Of a stretch of DNA of 64,000 bases, positions 1-8,876 are shown piece after piece. Position numbers and translations under genes: made by a program. The DNA is from CAYVTD01 sp964577665 (GTDB lineage Bacteria; Bacteroidota; Ignavibacteria; Kapaibacteriales; UBA2268). The notes beneath the pieces are model-generated. The model ran no database searches. It saw only the letters and a list, made by a program, of their open reading frames with translations, and had not been told where the DNA came from. The stretch spans positions 1-64,000 of the forward strand of contig CAZOBD010000001.1 in NCBI GenBank assembly GCA_964577665.1, written 5' to 3'. Every line of letters starts with the position of its first letter. The stretch's first letter is position 1.

Positions 1-47
1 TCTCATTCCCAAACTCCGATTTGGGATTGTACTTTTCTTACCGCTCC

Positions 48-80
48 AGATGTCCGACATCTGGCAGATGTTGGACATCT
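48..80. repeat. 33-bp palindrome family, copy 1
   Basis: This is an odd-length palindrome with 16-bp arms around a single central base. It begins AGATGTCC and ends GGACATCT, and one G/T wobble is the only break in the stem. Four other copies have the same length and the same outer AGATG...CATCT ends (4465, 21639, 21750 and 63310), while the inner arm differs. Confidence 0.85.
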
Positions 81-141
81 TTTTTCTTCAATACAGTGCA
101 TCCCCTCCCAAAGAGGGGATTAAGGGGTGTGTTCCCCTAAC

Positions 142-170
142 GTGAGATTCTGAAACAAGTTCAGAATGAC
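142..170. repeat. 29-bp covarying hairpin, copy 1
   Basis: The hairpin has outer sequences GTGAGATTC and GAATGAC, an inner stem TGA paired with TCA, and a loop region AACAAGT. The copy at 21589-21617, in inverted orientation, is identical except that TGA/TCA is replaced by CGC/GCG. Both arms changed together, which points to selection on the folded form. Confidence 0.8.
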
Positions 171-296
171 ATTTAGCATCTCATTCCCAAACTCCGATTT
201 GGGAATGTACTTTTCTTTCAAAACTCTGTTTTGCATTAACTCCCAAATAATCATCCCCTTGGGTGTTTTATTTTACCATGATTGATATTTCAAAAA

Positions 297-2387
297 CTAT
301 TGTCCCGAGGAAATTCCGAGTGCCTGCAAAATCTGAGGAGGCAGCTTGCCGCCGTTCTCTAAAGCTTCCGAACCGAATTTCTCTGCCTTCTGAATATCTC
401 CCTTCATGTGATAAAGCATAGTAAGATTAACAAGCACTTCGGGCATTTTCGGATTAATGGAATATGCCTTCAGCCAAAGTTTTTCAGCCTGCTCGTATTC
501 ATTTTTCTGTGCGTGTTTAGTGCCCAGATTCAAAAACATTTTAACATTATTCGGATTCAACTGAGAGGCTCGCGCAAAAGCCTGCTCTGCTTCTTCCGGT
601 CTGTTCAGCACCTGATAAAGATTTCCGAGTTTCACGAAAACTTCCGGCGACTGCGGCGCCAGACGTGCTGCCTCTGTGAGCACCATCTCGGCTTCGCTGT
701 ATCTCCCCTTCAAAGTCAGCGCTTCGCCGTAGCGCAGCAGTAAATTGGGATTATCCGGTTTCACTGCAAGAGCTTTCTCGAACTGTACTACAGCCCTGTC
801 AATCTTGCCGTTAGCCATAAGGGAGATAGCGTAGTTATAGTTTGCTTCGGGATGCAGTGAATCAAGCTGAAGAGCTGCATAGGCATATTTTTCCGCCAGC
901 TTGTAATCATTTTTTCTGATATATGCACTGGATAAGTTGGCATACCAGAAGCGGTAATCAGGTTTAACCTCGATGCCCCGTTTCATGATGTCAATAACTT
1001 TGTCCATGCTGTCGTGGATGAAAGCCTGCTTGCCGACGCCGATGTATCCCCTTGTTTTATCGGGATAAAGCTCTATAAACCGACCCCAGAAGGCGTGTGC
1101 ATCGGTAAAATAGCCCTGATAAAAAAGCGTTATGACTGCAAAAACTGCAGTAATAGTTCCGGCAGCAGCTACACTTGCGGTTTTTTTGAAATTAATCTTA
1201 TTTGCTCTGAGTATCTCAATGATAATTATCAGCATTCCCATCAGCGGAAGATAAACTCGGTGTTCGGCATAGTCGAAATCAAAATCTTTTATCCGTGCAA
1301 TCAATGTAGGGGAAATAAACAGCAGAAACCACAGCGCCCCGAAAAGTATCCTCCCTTTATCCGTTTTTTTATTTATGAAAGTCAGTGCGGTTATTGCAGT
1401 TATGCCTGCCAGTCCGCTTATAATGCTTACCGCTTCAAAATTGGAAAGCCCGGACATTCTCACAGGCAGGAATATCTTGCCTATAACAGCCGGCACGGTG
1501 GGATAGTTGCTCGCAAGCGCATTGGAGAAGAACTCAACCATCTGGTCTAACTCGCCCCTTCCTGTAAGAACCGACTGCCTTATCAAAAACCATGTTATAC
1601 CGAGCAAGCCCCATAAAACAAGCATTTTGATATTGTTTGACGTAAGGAATTTTTCTTTTCTGAATAGTTTTATATATAAAATAATCATAAGAGGAAGCGA
1701 GGCGGCAGCTTCTTTTGTAAAAAGTGCTATAACAAAAGACACTAAATGAATCAGTAAATATATGCTTCTCTGATTTTTTCTCCTTTCTTCGTGATAAATA
1801 ATGTAAGTAATGAAGGAGAGCAGCATAAACATCGTCAGCAGTGTGTCGTTTCGTCCGGATATCCATGTAACCGCCGGCGATATAAGCGGATGCACTACAA
1901 AAAACAGACTAATCAGCAAAGCCGTATTTCTGCCGTATTTCAGCTTCAGCAGAAATATAAAAAACAGCAGAGAACTGACTGCGTGAATTGCAGCATTAGT
2001 GAAGCGGTAAACGGAAGGGTCTTTTCCGCCTATATTGGCATCCATAATAAATGTCAGCCTCAGTATCGGGCGGTAGTAAAGGTCTTCCGAATCGAAAAAT
2101 GATTTTTCAAAAGCCGTGGTGATATTAGAAAGGTCTTTATTGAACTCATAGTCCTGCACAATCATTGTATCGTCATCACAATAAACCATGCCGAAGGGAA
2201 TAGTTCTTGCAAACAGCAGGAATGCAGCAGCAAATACAATGGCGCCGTACCACACTTCGGGAGCAATTTTGATTCCCTTTGTGTCGGTAACTTGTTCGGC
2301 AATTTGCCCTGACTCTTCCCTCACATTCTTATCTTTCGCGGGCTTTACCGCAGATTTGACCGCTTTTTTATATCTTTTTTTTGCCAT
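297..2387 (-). CDS. TMTC-like multi-pass membrane protein with C-terminal TPRs (paralogue 1), putative GT-C glycosyltransferase
   Basis: This 696-residue protein is the last gene of the ten-member paralogue array. A lysine-rich cytoplasmic tail (1-40) precedes the first membrane helix (about 46-64). The first outside loop then carries the acidic triplet DDD (71-73) and YYRP (104-107). Further family signatures are VHP (165-167), GRND (178-181), FTKE (222-225) and EHRVYLP (374-380). About ten or more hydrophobic segments reach residue 430, followed by about seven TPR units to the end, which closes with GGKLPP. This layout matches the TMTC/DUF1736 family, in which an acidic loop after helix 1 is the GT-C catalytic site and the TPRs sit outside the membrane. 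Substrate and sugar donor are not visible. It lies 31 bp after the next upstream gene, so the two are probably cotranscribed. No clear Shine-Dalgarno site precedes the ATG. Confidence 0.75.
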   Translation of the reverse strand: MAKKRYKKAVKSAVKPAKDKNVREESGQIAEQVTDTKGIKIAPEVWYGAIVFAAAFLLFARTIPFGMVYCDDDTMIVQDYEFNKDLSNITTAFEKSFFDSEDLYYRPILRLTFIMDANIGGKDPSVYRFTNAAIHAVSSLLFFIFLLKLKYGRNTALLISLFFVVHPLISPAVTWISGRNDTLLTMFMLLSFITYIIYHEERRKNQRSIYLLIHLVSFVIALFTKEAAASLPLMIILYIKLFRKEKFLTSNNIKMLVLWGLLGITWFLIRQSVLTGRGELDQMVEFFSNALASNYPTVPAVIGKIFLPVRMSGLSNFEAVSIISGLAGITAITALTFINKKTDKGRILFGALWFLLFISPTLIARIKDFDFDYAEHRVYLPLMGMLIIIIEILRANKINFKKTASVAAAGTITAVFAVITLFYQGYFTDAHAFWGRFIELYPDKTRGYIGVGKQAFIHDSMDKVIDIMKRGIEVKPDYRFWYANLSSAYIRKNDYKLAEKYAYAALQLDSLHPEANYNYAISLMANGKIDRAVVQFEKALAVKPDNPNLLLRYGEALTLKGRYSEAEMVLTEAARLAPQSPEVFVKLGNLYQVLNRPEEAEQAFARASQLNPNNVKMFLNLGTKHAQKNEYEQAEKLWLKAYSINPKMPEVLVNLTMLYHMKGDIQKAEKFGSEALENGGKLPPQILQALGISSGQ

Positions 2388-2418
2388 TATTTAATTATTC
2401 TTTTACTTTTTTCATATT

Positions 2419-4404
2419 TTAAAGATTAAGAATCTGTTTTATGCCCGGAGGAAGCTGTCCGCCCATTTGTTTGTACCCAACCGCCCATTTTTTAGCTTTT
2501 TGGAGCTGTCTGGTATTAACGTAGAGAAAAACAAGATTCAGATGCGTTTCAGGGTCATCGGGTTTCAGTTCATAGCTTTTTAAAAGGTATTTCTCTGCTT
2601 CTTTTATCTTTCCAGCTTCAAAAAGCGCCGCTCCCATGTTGGAAAAGAGCATATAATCGTCTTTGGTCTTTGTAAGGGCTATGCGGTACTGCTCTATAGC
2701 TTTTTGTGGCTGTCTCAGCTCGTAATATGCAATACCCAGCTCGACAAACCAGTGAGCCATAGCTTCGTCTCCTCTATACCGTATGGCTTTTTTGAAATAT
2801 GGTACAGCTTCGCCGTGTCTGCCGGACTCATTTAAGAATTTACCGTAATAAAAGTTTGCAGTGGGTTCGTCAGGCTCTATATCAAGCGCTCTGCGGGCAT
2901 ATTCAGCAGCTTTTTCGTAGTTTTCCTCTTTCACATAAACAGTGGCAAGGTCAACAAGCATTTTATAGCTTTCCACGTTGAGGCTTACACCCTTCTGAAA
3001 TACTTTTTCCGCAGATGCAATGTCGTCGGCAGCAATGTAAGACCTGCCGAGATAATAGTAACCCCGGGATTTTTCGGGGTACATCTTTACAAAATACGTC
3101 CAATAGTCAAATCTGTCGCTGTAAACGCCGGAATATATGAAAGACCTTACCAGCAGTATCAGAAGAACCGCTCCTCCGACTGTCTTTTGAATATTATTTT
3201 TGAAATTAACATTGTAAGATTTCAGCAATTCTATCAGAATAATTATCAGCCCCAGCATAGGAAGATAAGCACGATGCTCGGCGTAATCGAAAAAATCATC
3301 CACATATTTTATACGCACCATAAGCGAAGGAAGAAGAAAGAGAAGATACCAAACCGCCCCGAACAATATTCGTTTTTTATCTGCCTTTCTTGAAATAATA
3401 ATTGCAGCTATCAGAAGTCCGAGAGCAGCCACACCGGAATAGACCGATAATGGTTCAAAATTGGAAAGCGCATTCATTTTTACCGGCAGAAATATCTTGC
3501 CGAAAATAGCGCTGAAAGTGGGTATGTTTTTGATAAGAGCTTCCATACCTATTGTGTCTTCACTTTCCAATTGAGAAAGAGTACTCTGCCTCATCAAGAG
3601 CCAAACAACGGAAATAACCCCCCAGCCGATTATCAATGCGATGTTCTTTTTATTGAAGAAGTCTTTTTTAAAAAACAGCAGATAATAGGCAAGCGCTATC
3701 AACGGAAAGATAATGCCCACTTCTTTTGAAAAAAGTGCAAGTGCGTAAAACAGCATATTCAAGCCGAAAAAAAGCCATTGTCTGCCGGATTTTTCTTCGT
3801 AAAATTTCAGCCAGTATAAAAATGTAAGCAGTAAAAAGACTGTCAGCAGAGAGTCATTCCTCCCGGAAATCCATACCGCCGCCGGAGTGAGAATTGGATG
3901 AACGGCAAAGAATAGACCGAAGAACAGAGACATAAGATTTTTATATCTCATCTTTCTCAAAACAAAAAAGACAAGAAGCGAACCGCCTAAGTGCAAAAGA
4001 AGATTGGTAATATGATAAAAAAGGATATTGTCTCCGGCTATCTGAGCTTCGAGTATAAAAGTAATCACCAGAACCGGCCTGTAATAAGACGAACCGAGAA
4101 TCCGGGTAAAGCTTTGTGCAATATTAGACAAATCGCTGTTGTATGTCAGATTGTCTTTTATCAGCCAGTCGTCATCGGCATAAGTATAATCGAAACCCGC
4201 TGCCCTTACATACAGGAGAATACACACGGCTGCAATGATACCCGCATATACCCATTTAAGATCACGAGATTTTTTTTCGCCGCGATCTTCTTTTTTGATT
4301 TCACCCATGTTTTCAAAAGAAACATCTGCGGATTGGGCATTATTGACAGATTCCTGTTTTCTGACCGGTTTCTTTGAATATTTATGTTGTTTGCGTCTTG
4401 CCAT
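2419..4404 (-). CDS. TMTC-like multi-pass membrane protein with C-terminal TPRs (paralogue 2), putative GT-C glycosyltransferase
   Basis: This 661-residue paralogue has a basic N-terminal tail (1-50), first helix at about 51-70, acidic loop DDD (77-79), YYRP (107-110), AVHP (167-170), GRND (181-184) and SKEVG (226-230), then DYAEHRAYLP before the last membrane segments. The soluble C-terminal third holds about six TPRs introduced by the conserved stretch YPEKSRGYYYLG. It ends with GGQLPP, nearly the same tag as paralogue 1, which suggests these two are recent duplicates. Upstream lies 321 bp of hairpin mosaic that separates it from paralogue 3, so it may begin its own transcript. The family assignment rests on membrane layout plus signature motifs; the reaction itself is inferred. 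Confidence 0.75.
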   Translation of the reverse strand: MARRKQHKYSKKPVRKQESVNNAQSADVSFENMGEIKKEDRGEKKSRDLKWVYAGIIAAVCILLYVRAAGFDYTYADDDWLIKDNLTYNSDLSNIAQSFTRILGSSYYRPVLVITFILEAQIAGDNILFYHITNLLLHLGGSLLVFFVLRKMRYKNLMSLFFGLFFAVHPILTPAAVWISGRNDSLLTVFLLLTFLYWLKFYEEKSGRQWLFFGLNMLFYALALFSKEVGIIFPLIALAYYLLFFKKDFFNKKNIALIIGWGVISVVWLLMRQSTLSQLESEDTIGMEALIKNIPTFSAIFGKIFLPVKMNALSNFEPLSVYSGVAALGLLIAAIIISRKADKKRILFGAVWYLLFLLPSLMVRIKYVDDFFDYAEHRAYLPMLGLIIILIELLKSYNVNFKNNIQKTVGGAVLLILLVRSFIYSGVYSDRFDYWTYFVKMYPEKSRGYYYLGRSYIAADDIASAEKVFQKGVSLNVESYKMLVDLATVYVKEENYEKAAEYARRALDIEPDEPTANFYYGKFLNESGRHGEAVPYFKKAIRYRGDEAMAHWFVELGIAYYELRQPQKAIEQYRIALTKTKDDYMLFSNMGAALFEAGKIKEAEKYLLKSYELKPDDPETHLNLVFLYVNTRQLQKAKKWAVGYKQMGGQLPPGIKQILNL

Positions 4405-4464
4405 TTGCTGTTAAATTTATTTATTTCATCTGTTTAATTTTTACTAAATAAGGGATGGGGTTTC

Positions 4465-4497
4465 AGATGGACTCCACTTTTAAAGTGGAGTCCATCT
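4465..4497. repeat. 33-bp palindrome family, copy 2
   Basis: A perfect palindrome with 16-bp arms around one central T. The outer ends AGATG and CATCT match the other copies, but the inner arm (GACTCCACTTT) is entirely different. Both arms differ together, so the fold is kept while the sequence is not. Confidence 0.85.
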
Positions 4498-4510
4498 ACG
4501 AATAATCAAG

Positions 4511-4585
4511 CCCCACCCTAACCCTCCCCAAAGGGAGGAAATTCAACGATATTGCTCCATCCCCTTGGGGAGGGCCGGGGTGGGG
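4511..4585. repeat. Large C/G-rich inverted repeat
   Basis: The left arm CCCCACCC-taa-CCCTCCCC (4511-4529) pairs with the right arm GGGGAGGG-ccg-GGGTGGGG (4567-4585). This gives two 8-bp stems with a 3-nt internal mismatch. Nested inside are CCTCCC/GGGAGG (4523-4538). On RNA this would be a very stable stem. It occupies the slot of the smaller CCCCTC/GAGGGG hairpin in copy 1. Confidence 0.75.
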
Positions 4586-4725
4586 TCTCTTCCGGTTTTT
4601 ACATCTCATTCCCAAACTCCGATTTGGGAATGCACTTTTCATTCAAAACTCTGTTTTGCATTAACTCGAAAATATTCATCCCCTTATGTGATTTCCCAAA
4701 ATCATGGCTGTTTCATCTGTGCTTT

Positions 4726-6699
4726 TTATCTAATCATATTTATTACTCCTTTTGAAATTCTTACCCCGTTTTGTTTTGCAGTTTGCACAATCTGCCGTGC
4801 TTTTTCAGGATTGTTTTCCACCTGCATATAATAAATCACGAGGTTGTTATAACTTGCATCAAGTTTTGGATCAATCTGAATAGACCGCATCCACATATCC
4901 CTTGCTTTTTCATATTCTTTTTTCTGATAATATGCCGAGGCAAGATTAGAGTAACCCAGAGCATAATTTGGCTTTACCTGCACGGCGCGATGATATTCGC
5001 TGATTGCCTTGTCGAGCTGTCCCGTGTGGAAATATGCCAAGCCAAGGGAAATATACATCTCAGGTTTATTTGCATTTTTCGGCAGAGCTTTTTGATAATA
5101 TGGAATTGCTTCGCCGTATTTATTCATAGCGGCGAGAGCCTGACCCATATTCAAATTTGCATTGCCGTCGTTAGGATCTAATTCAAGAGCCTTTCTTGCC
5201 ATCTTTGCAGATTTTTTATACTGCTGAGTTTTGCTGTAAAGATATGACAAGTCTATGTAAAATCCTTTATATGAAGGGCTGATGCGGACTCCGGTGAAAT
5301 ACAGCTCTTCGGCTTTTTTCAAAGAATCAATTTCCATATAGGCTTTCGCCAGATCAAAATAGGCGCGCCCCTTGTGAGGATAAACATCGCGGATGTTGCG
5401 CCAGTAATTAAACCTGTTTTGGAAAGCGTTTTGATATACAACGGTTCTAATGCCGAAAATCAATATTATTGCCGCCATAATACCTATGAAGGCTTTGCTT
5501 TTAAAATCCACTTTGAATGATTTAACTGCTTCTATAATTAAGATAAATATGCCGAACATTGGCAGAAAAGCGCGGTGCTCCACATAATCGAAATAATCTT
5601 TCGCGCCGGGAAGCCTCACGAAAAGCGGGAGAACAATAAATCCTACGTAAATGGTAATACCAAGTAACGCTTTTTTCCTGTCCAGAGTTTTGGAAAAATA
5701 GAAAAGCGCGCCCGTACCTAAAGCAAACAGTACACCGGCAGTAACGGACATCCATTCGTAACTGGAAAGAGGCGCCATTTTTATTGGCAGTATCATCTTG
5801 CCGAGCATAGCAAAAAACGTAGGATAATTTTCTATAAAAGCCTCAAATCCGATTGTTTCAGGGCTGGGATTATTTTTCAGCGCTTCATGCCGCATAAAGT
5901 ACCAAATAAAAGCAATAATTATCCATCCTGCGGCAAGAGCAATATTTTCACTTTCAAAAAACTTCTTCTTATTTCGGAAATACAGGTAAGCAGCCGCCAC
6001 TAAAACAAAGAACACCCCTACTTCCTTAGTGAAAATCGATGCGGCAAAAAACAGCAGATTCAGCAAATACCATATCCATTTGTAAGATGAAGCAGAGTCC
6101 TTGTAATTTATCAGCGATATGAATGCCAGCAGGACGAAAATTGCCAGGATTGAGTCGTTTCTGCCTGATATCCAGCAGGCAGAGGGTGTCAGAATGGGAT
6201 GCACCACAAACAGAAGCCCAAACAGCAGAGAAAGTATATAATCGTAGCGAAGTTTTATCAGCGCTATGAACATCAGCAGAGAGCCGATTACATGAAACAT
6301 TATATTAGAAAAATGATAAAATGAAGGATCAGTGGCATTATCGGCAGCAAACTGGGCGTCAATAATCCATGATATGCTCAGCAAAGGCCTGTAATACTGA
6401 CCTCCGCTTGTAAGCCCCTGAGTAAATGTTTTGGGAATGTTGCCAATATCTGCATTCAGGCTCTTATAAGGTTCGTCAAGTATGAAAAGATTATCGTCAT
6501 TGTAAACATAATCAAACCCGATTGCCCTTGCATACAGCAAAAAACCGACTATAAGAATAATGCCGCTGTAAAGCATTGTTTTCTTACGGTCAACTCGATA
6601 TTTGGTTTTTAAGGCAGTTCTTTTTGTCTGCCTTTTACTTTTGGTGTCTCCGCGGTTTTGCCTGCCGCGGGAGTCTTTTTTAACATTTTTGGCTGACAT
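4726..6699 (-). CDS. TMTC-like multi-pass membrane protein with C-terminal TPRs (paralogue 3), putative GT-C glycosyltransferase
   Basis: A 657-residue paralogue. Its basic tail (1-42) is rich in Lys, Arg and Gln. The first helix is at about 43-61, with acidic pair DD (68-69), YYRP (102-105), VVHP (165-168), GRND (179-182) and TKEVG (224-228). DYVEHRAFLP precedes the last helices, and about six TPRs fill the remainder after YPHKGRAYFDLA. The C-terminal tag is a weaker NGVRISKG. The acidic pair and GRND loop are intact, so an active enzyme is plausible. Upstream spacing to paralogue 4 is 70 bp, the longest within the otherwise tight run from 21553 to 4726. A TAAATTTG box (6762-6769, minus strand) lies there but has no matching upstream TTTG. 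Confidence 0.75.
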   Translation of the reverse strand: MSAKNVKKDSRGRQNRGDTKSKRQTKRTALKTKYRVDRKKTMLYSGIILIVGFLLYARAIGFDYVYNDDNLFILDEPYKSLNADIGNIPKTFTQGLTSGGQYYRPLLSISWIIDAQFAADNATDPSFYHFSNIMFHVIGSLLMFIALIKLRYDYILSLLFGLLFVVHPILTPSACWISGRNDSILAIFVLLAFISLINYKDSASSYKWIWYLLNLLFFAASIFTKEVGVFFVLVAAAYLYFRNKKKFFESENIALAAGWIIIAFIWYFMRHEALKNNPSPETIGFEAFIENYPTFFAMLGKMILPIKMAPLSSYEWMSVTAGVLFALGTGALFYFSKTLDRKKALLGITIYVGFIVLPLFVRLPGAKDYFDYVEHRAFLPMFGIFILIIEAVKSFKVDFKSKAFIGIMAAIILIFGIRTVVYQNAFQNRFNYWRNIRDVYPHKGRAYFDLAKAYMEIDSLKKAEELYFTGVRISPSYKGFYIDLSYLYSKTQQYKKSAKMARKALELDPNDGNANLNMGQALAAMNKYGEAIPYYQKALPKNANKPEMYISLGLAYFHTGQLDKAISEYHRAVQVKPNYALGYSNLASAYYQKKEYEKARDMWMRSIQIDPKLDASYNNLVIYYMQVENNPEKARQIVQTAKQNGVRISKGVINMIR

Positions 6700-6769
6700 T
6701 TATCATTTTCTCTATTTTACTTTAATCAAACAGTTAATTTATTAAAACCTGACGGAAAAATCAAATTTA

Positions 6770-8857
6770 TTACCGCATGTAAGGTTTTAGTTTCTTAAGC
6801 TCAGCGGGCGCTATTTTTGCACCGTTTTTTAATAAAACATCCGCCCAGCGTGCTGCTTCGGGCAGGTCCTTAAGATAATTAAAATAAACACCGTAAATAT
6901 TCCGGGCATATTCCATGTTTGCCTTGTTGAGAGAATAAGCCTTCTGCCAGTATTTGGCGGCTTCTTTGTATTTTCCGGCAGCAGCATGATATACACCGAG
7001 ATTATTAAATGCTATTTCTGAAGTCTGGTTTATCTCAACTGCTTTCAATGTAAGCTCTATCGCCTCTGACAGATTTCCTTTTTTGTACTGCTCATACCCC
7101 CGTGCAACATACAGATCGAAAAGACCTGCGGGGGTTTCACCTTGAGCTTTAATGGCATCTGCGGTTTTTAGGGCTTTTTCCATCATACCCATTCTTGCGT
7201 AAAGCTTTACCAGCTCGTTTGCCGCTCCGAGGTTCGTGGAATCAAGTTCGAAAGCTTTTTCCCATACACGCAGAGCCTCCTGCCTTTTCCCCATTGAAAG
7301 ATACGTACCGCCGAGATTGTTGTAGCTCTCGGAATTTGTGGGATCTATTTCAATACCTTTTTCCAGGAACTTAATTGTCTTGTCATATTGACCTTTTTTA
7401 AAATATATTTCGCCGAGCTGGAAATAAAAGTCCTGTTCCTGAGGCATTTGTCTTATACCTTCTAAAAACTCCTGCTCTGCTTCGTCTATTTTTCCTTCCT
7501 CCTTCAGTGCTTTACCATAAGCAAGCCTGAAACCGGCTTTGTCAGGATCGTCCCTTGCGGCTTTCCCTCTGAAAGAAATCCTGTCCTTGTAATTACCCGA
7601 ATGATTGTATGCCAGCCCGCCGTAAACAAGCAGTGCAGCGCCTATAACAGCGGCTGTGGCTGCCTTGTTGAAATTAAAGAATTTTTTCGGCAAAAGCTCG
7701 GCAATTAACAGCAAAAGACCAATCATCGGAAGATATGCCCTGTGATCCAGATAATCGTAAAAATAATCGGCATAAGAGTGCCTGTAAAGAGTACCGGGCA
7801 GTATCATCATTAAAAACCAGGCGGCTCCGAATATCAGGAAAACGGGTCTTGCAGTTTTCGACCTTACTGCAAGTGCAATAATGCCGGCAAGTATAACCGT
7901 TCCGATTATTGTTTTTGCTGTGCTGAAAGTTGCAAGCACGGGCAGATGATAAGGAACAACAAGTTTGGTAAGTATCTCAGGTATTATCTGAATGTTTTTT
8001 AAAAGAACCAACACACCGAAATCGTTCTTTCCCCAGTCGAAACCTATGGCATTTATGCGAAGTGAAAAATAAATAATAATAAGAATCACCCAGATTACCG
8101 TAAGAATGATATGCTTTTTATCAAGTATTTTATTCTTCTGAATCAGCGCCGAATACAGAAGACATACCGCAGGAAACACAAGCGCTGTTTCCTTGGTAAA
8201 AAAGGCAAGAGTAATTGTCAGTAAATGCAGAATCATATCGGGAAGGGAACCGGTGCGAGTGTATCTGATAAAAAACAGCAGAGACAAAATACAAAACAAA
8301 GTAATAAGAAGGTCATTTCGGGCAGGTATCCATGCAACCGCATGGGTCAGCAGCGGATGAACAGTAAAAAGCAGTGAAACAGCAAGGGAAGCATTTTTAG
8401 GATACTTCATATCTGTCAGCAAACGGTAAACGGCACATGCCGTAAGCAGATGAATAATAAGGTTTACAATATGATAGATATAGGGTTCCTTTCCACCTAT
8501 CTGTGCGTCAATCATAAAAGAAACAGTCTGCATGGGTCTGTAAAAACTGCCCTTATCTCTGAGAAAAGCATCTCTTTCGAAAGCTTCGCTCCATTTTGAA
8601 AGGTCTCCTACTGTTTCAAAATTCTTTGTTATTATGGGTTGGTCATCGAGTCCCACATAATCAAATCCCGTTACCTGAAAATACAGCAGTCCGCCTATCA
8701 GGATGATCCACAGGTAAGGGTATGCAGTCAAAATGCTCTGCAAACTTTTGGATTGATTTTCTTTATCCGCCGTTTTTTTTGCGGCAGTCTGCTTTTTTCT
8801 GGTTTTCTGCTGTTCGAAAACAGCCGCAGCCTTCGTTTTGCTTCTTTTTTTGCTCAT
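6770..8857 (-). CDS. TMTC-like multi-pass membrane protein with C-terminal TPRs (paralogue 4), ARND variant
   Basis: A 695-residue paralogue with a long K/Q/A-rich tail (1-40), first helix at about 46-63, acidic DD (71-72), FYRP (105-108) and TVHP (165-168). At the GRND position it reads ARND (179-182), preceded by WIP rather than WIS or WIL. It shares the WIP context with paralogues 5 and 10, which carry SRGD. TKE occurs near 224 and DYLDHRAYLPMIG before the final helices. About seven TPRs follow DDPDKAGFRLAYG. The end is NGAKIAP, a variant of the shared C-terminal tag. It lies 19 bp behind paralogue 5, so they are almost certainly cotranscribed. The changed signature may reflect a different acceptor or donor. 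Confidence 0.75.
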   Translation of the reverse strand: MSKKRSKTKAAAVFEQQKTRKKQTAAKKTADKENQSKSLQSILTAYPYLWIILIGGLLYFQVTGFDYVGLDDQPIITKNFETVGDLSKWSEAFERDAFLRDKGSFYRPMQTVSFMIDAQIGGKEPYIYHIVNLIIHLLTACAVYRLLTDMKYPKNASLAVSLLFTVHPLLTHAVAWIPARNDLLITLFCILSLLFFIRYTRTGSLPDMILHLLTITLAFFTKETALVFPAVCLLYSALIQKNKILDKKHIILTVIWVILIIIYFSLRINAIGFDWGKNDFGVLVLLKNIQIIPEILTKLVVPYHLPVLATFSTAKTIIGTVILAGIIALAVRSKTARPVFLIFGAAWFLMMILPGTLYRHSYADYFYDYLDHRAYLPMIGLLLLIAELLPKKFFNFNKAATAAVIGAALLVYGGLAYNHSGNYKDRISFRGKAARDDPDKAGFRLAYGKALKEEGKIDEAEQEFLEGIRQMPQEQDFYFQLGEIYFKKGQYDKTIKFLEKGIEIDPTNSESYNNLGGTYLSMGKRQEALRVWEKAFELDSTNLGAANELVKLYARMGMMEKALKTADAIKAQGETPAGLFDLYVARGYEQYKKGNLSEAIELTLKAVEINQTSEIAFNNLGVYHAAAGKYKEAAKYWQKAYSLNKANMEYARNIYGVYFNYLKDLPEAARWADVLLKNGAKIAPAELKKLKPYMR

Positions 8858-8876
8858 ATTTTATGACTGATTTTAT

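Larger units (their letters stand above)
1..296. repeat. Intergenic mosaic of hairpin repeats, copy 1
   Basis: No gene is seen here. The stretch is a string of inverted repeats, in order: a hairpin with arms ATTCCCAAA and TTTGGGATT (5-28); a 33-bp palindrome (48-80); a C-rich hairpin with arms CCCCTC and GAGGGG (102-118); a 29-bp hairpin (142-170); a second ATTCCCAAA/TTTGGGAAT hairpin (183-206); a small CAAAAC/GTTTTG hairpin (219-233); and a tail beginning ATAATCATCCCCTT at about 247. The same modules recur in the same order at 4405-4725 and 21554-22134, and partly at 63229-63566. It lies downstream of the stop at 297, so the hairpins could also act as 3' ends for that transcript. No transposase is linked to it. 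Confidence 0.8.
4405..4725. repeat. Intergenic mosaic of hairpin repeats, copy 2
   Basis: No gene is seen between paralogues 2 and 3. The modules, in order, are a perfect 33-bp palindrome (4465-4497), a large C/G-rich inverted repeat (4511-4585), the ATTCCCAAA/TTTGGGAAT hairpin (4608-4631), the CAAAAC/GTTTTG hairpin (4644-4658), and the shared tail starting near 4670 and ending around ATGGCTGTTTCATCTG (4704-4719). Short plus-strand reading frames across it are by-products of the repeats. The order matches copies 1 and 3, except that the 29-bp hairpin is absent. Confidence 0.8.

Noticed and set aside
4552..4831. Plus-strand ORFs over the intergenic region between paralogues 2 and 3
   Set aside because: They run through hairpin repeats and into the end of paralogue 3 on the other strand, with no family resemblance.
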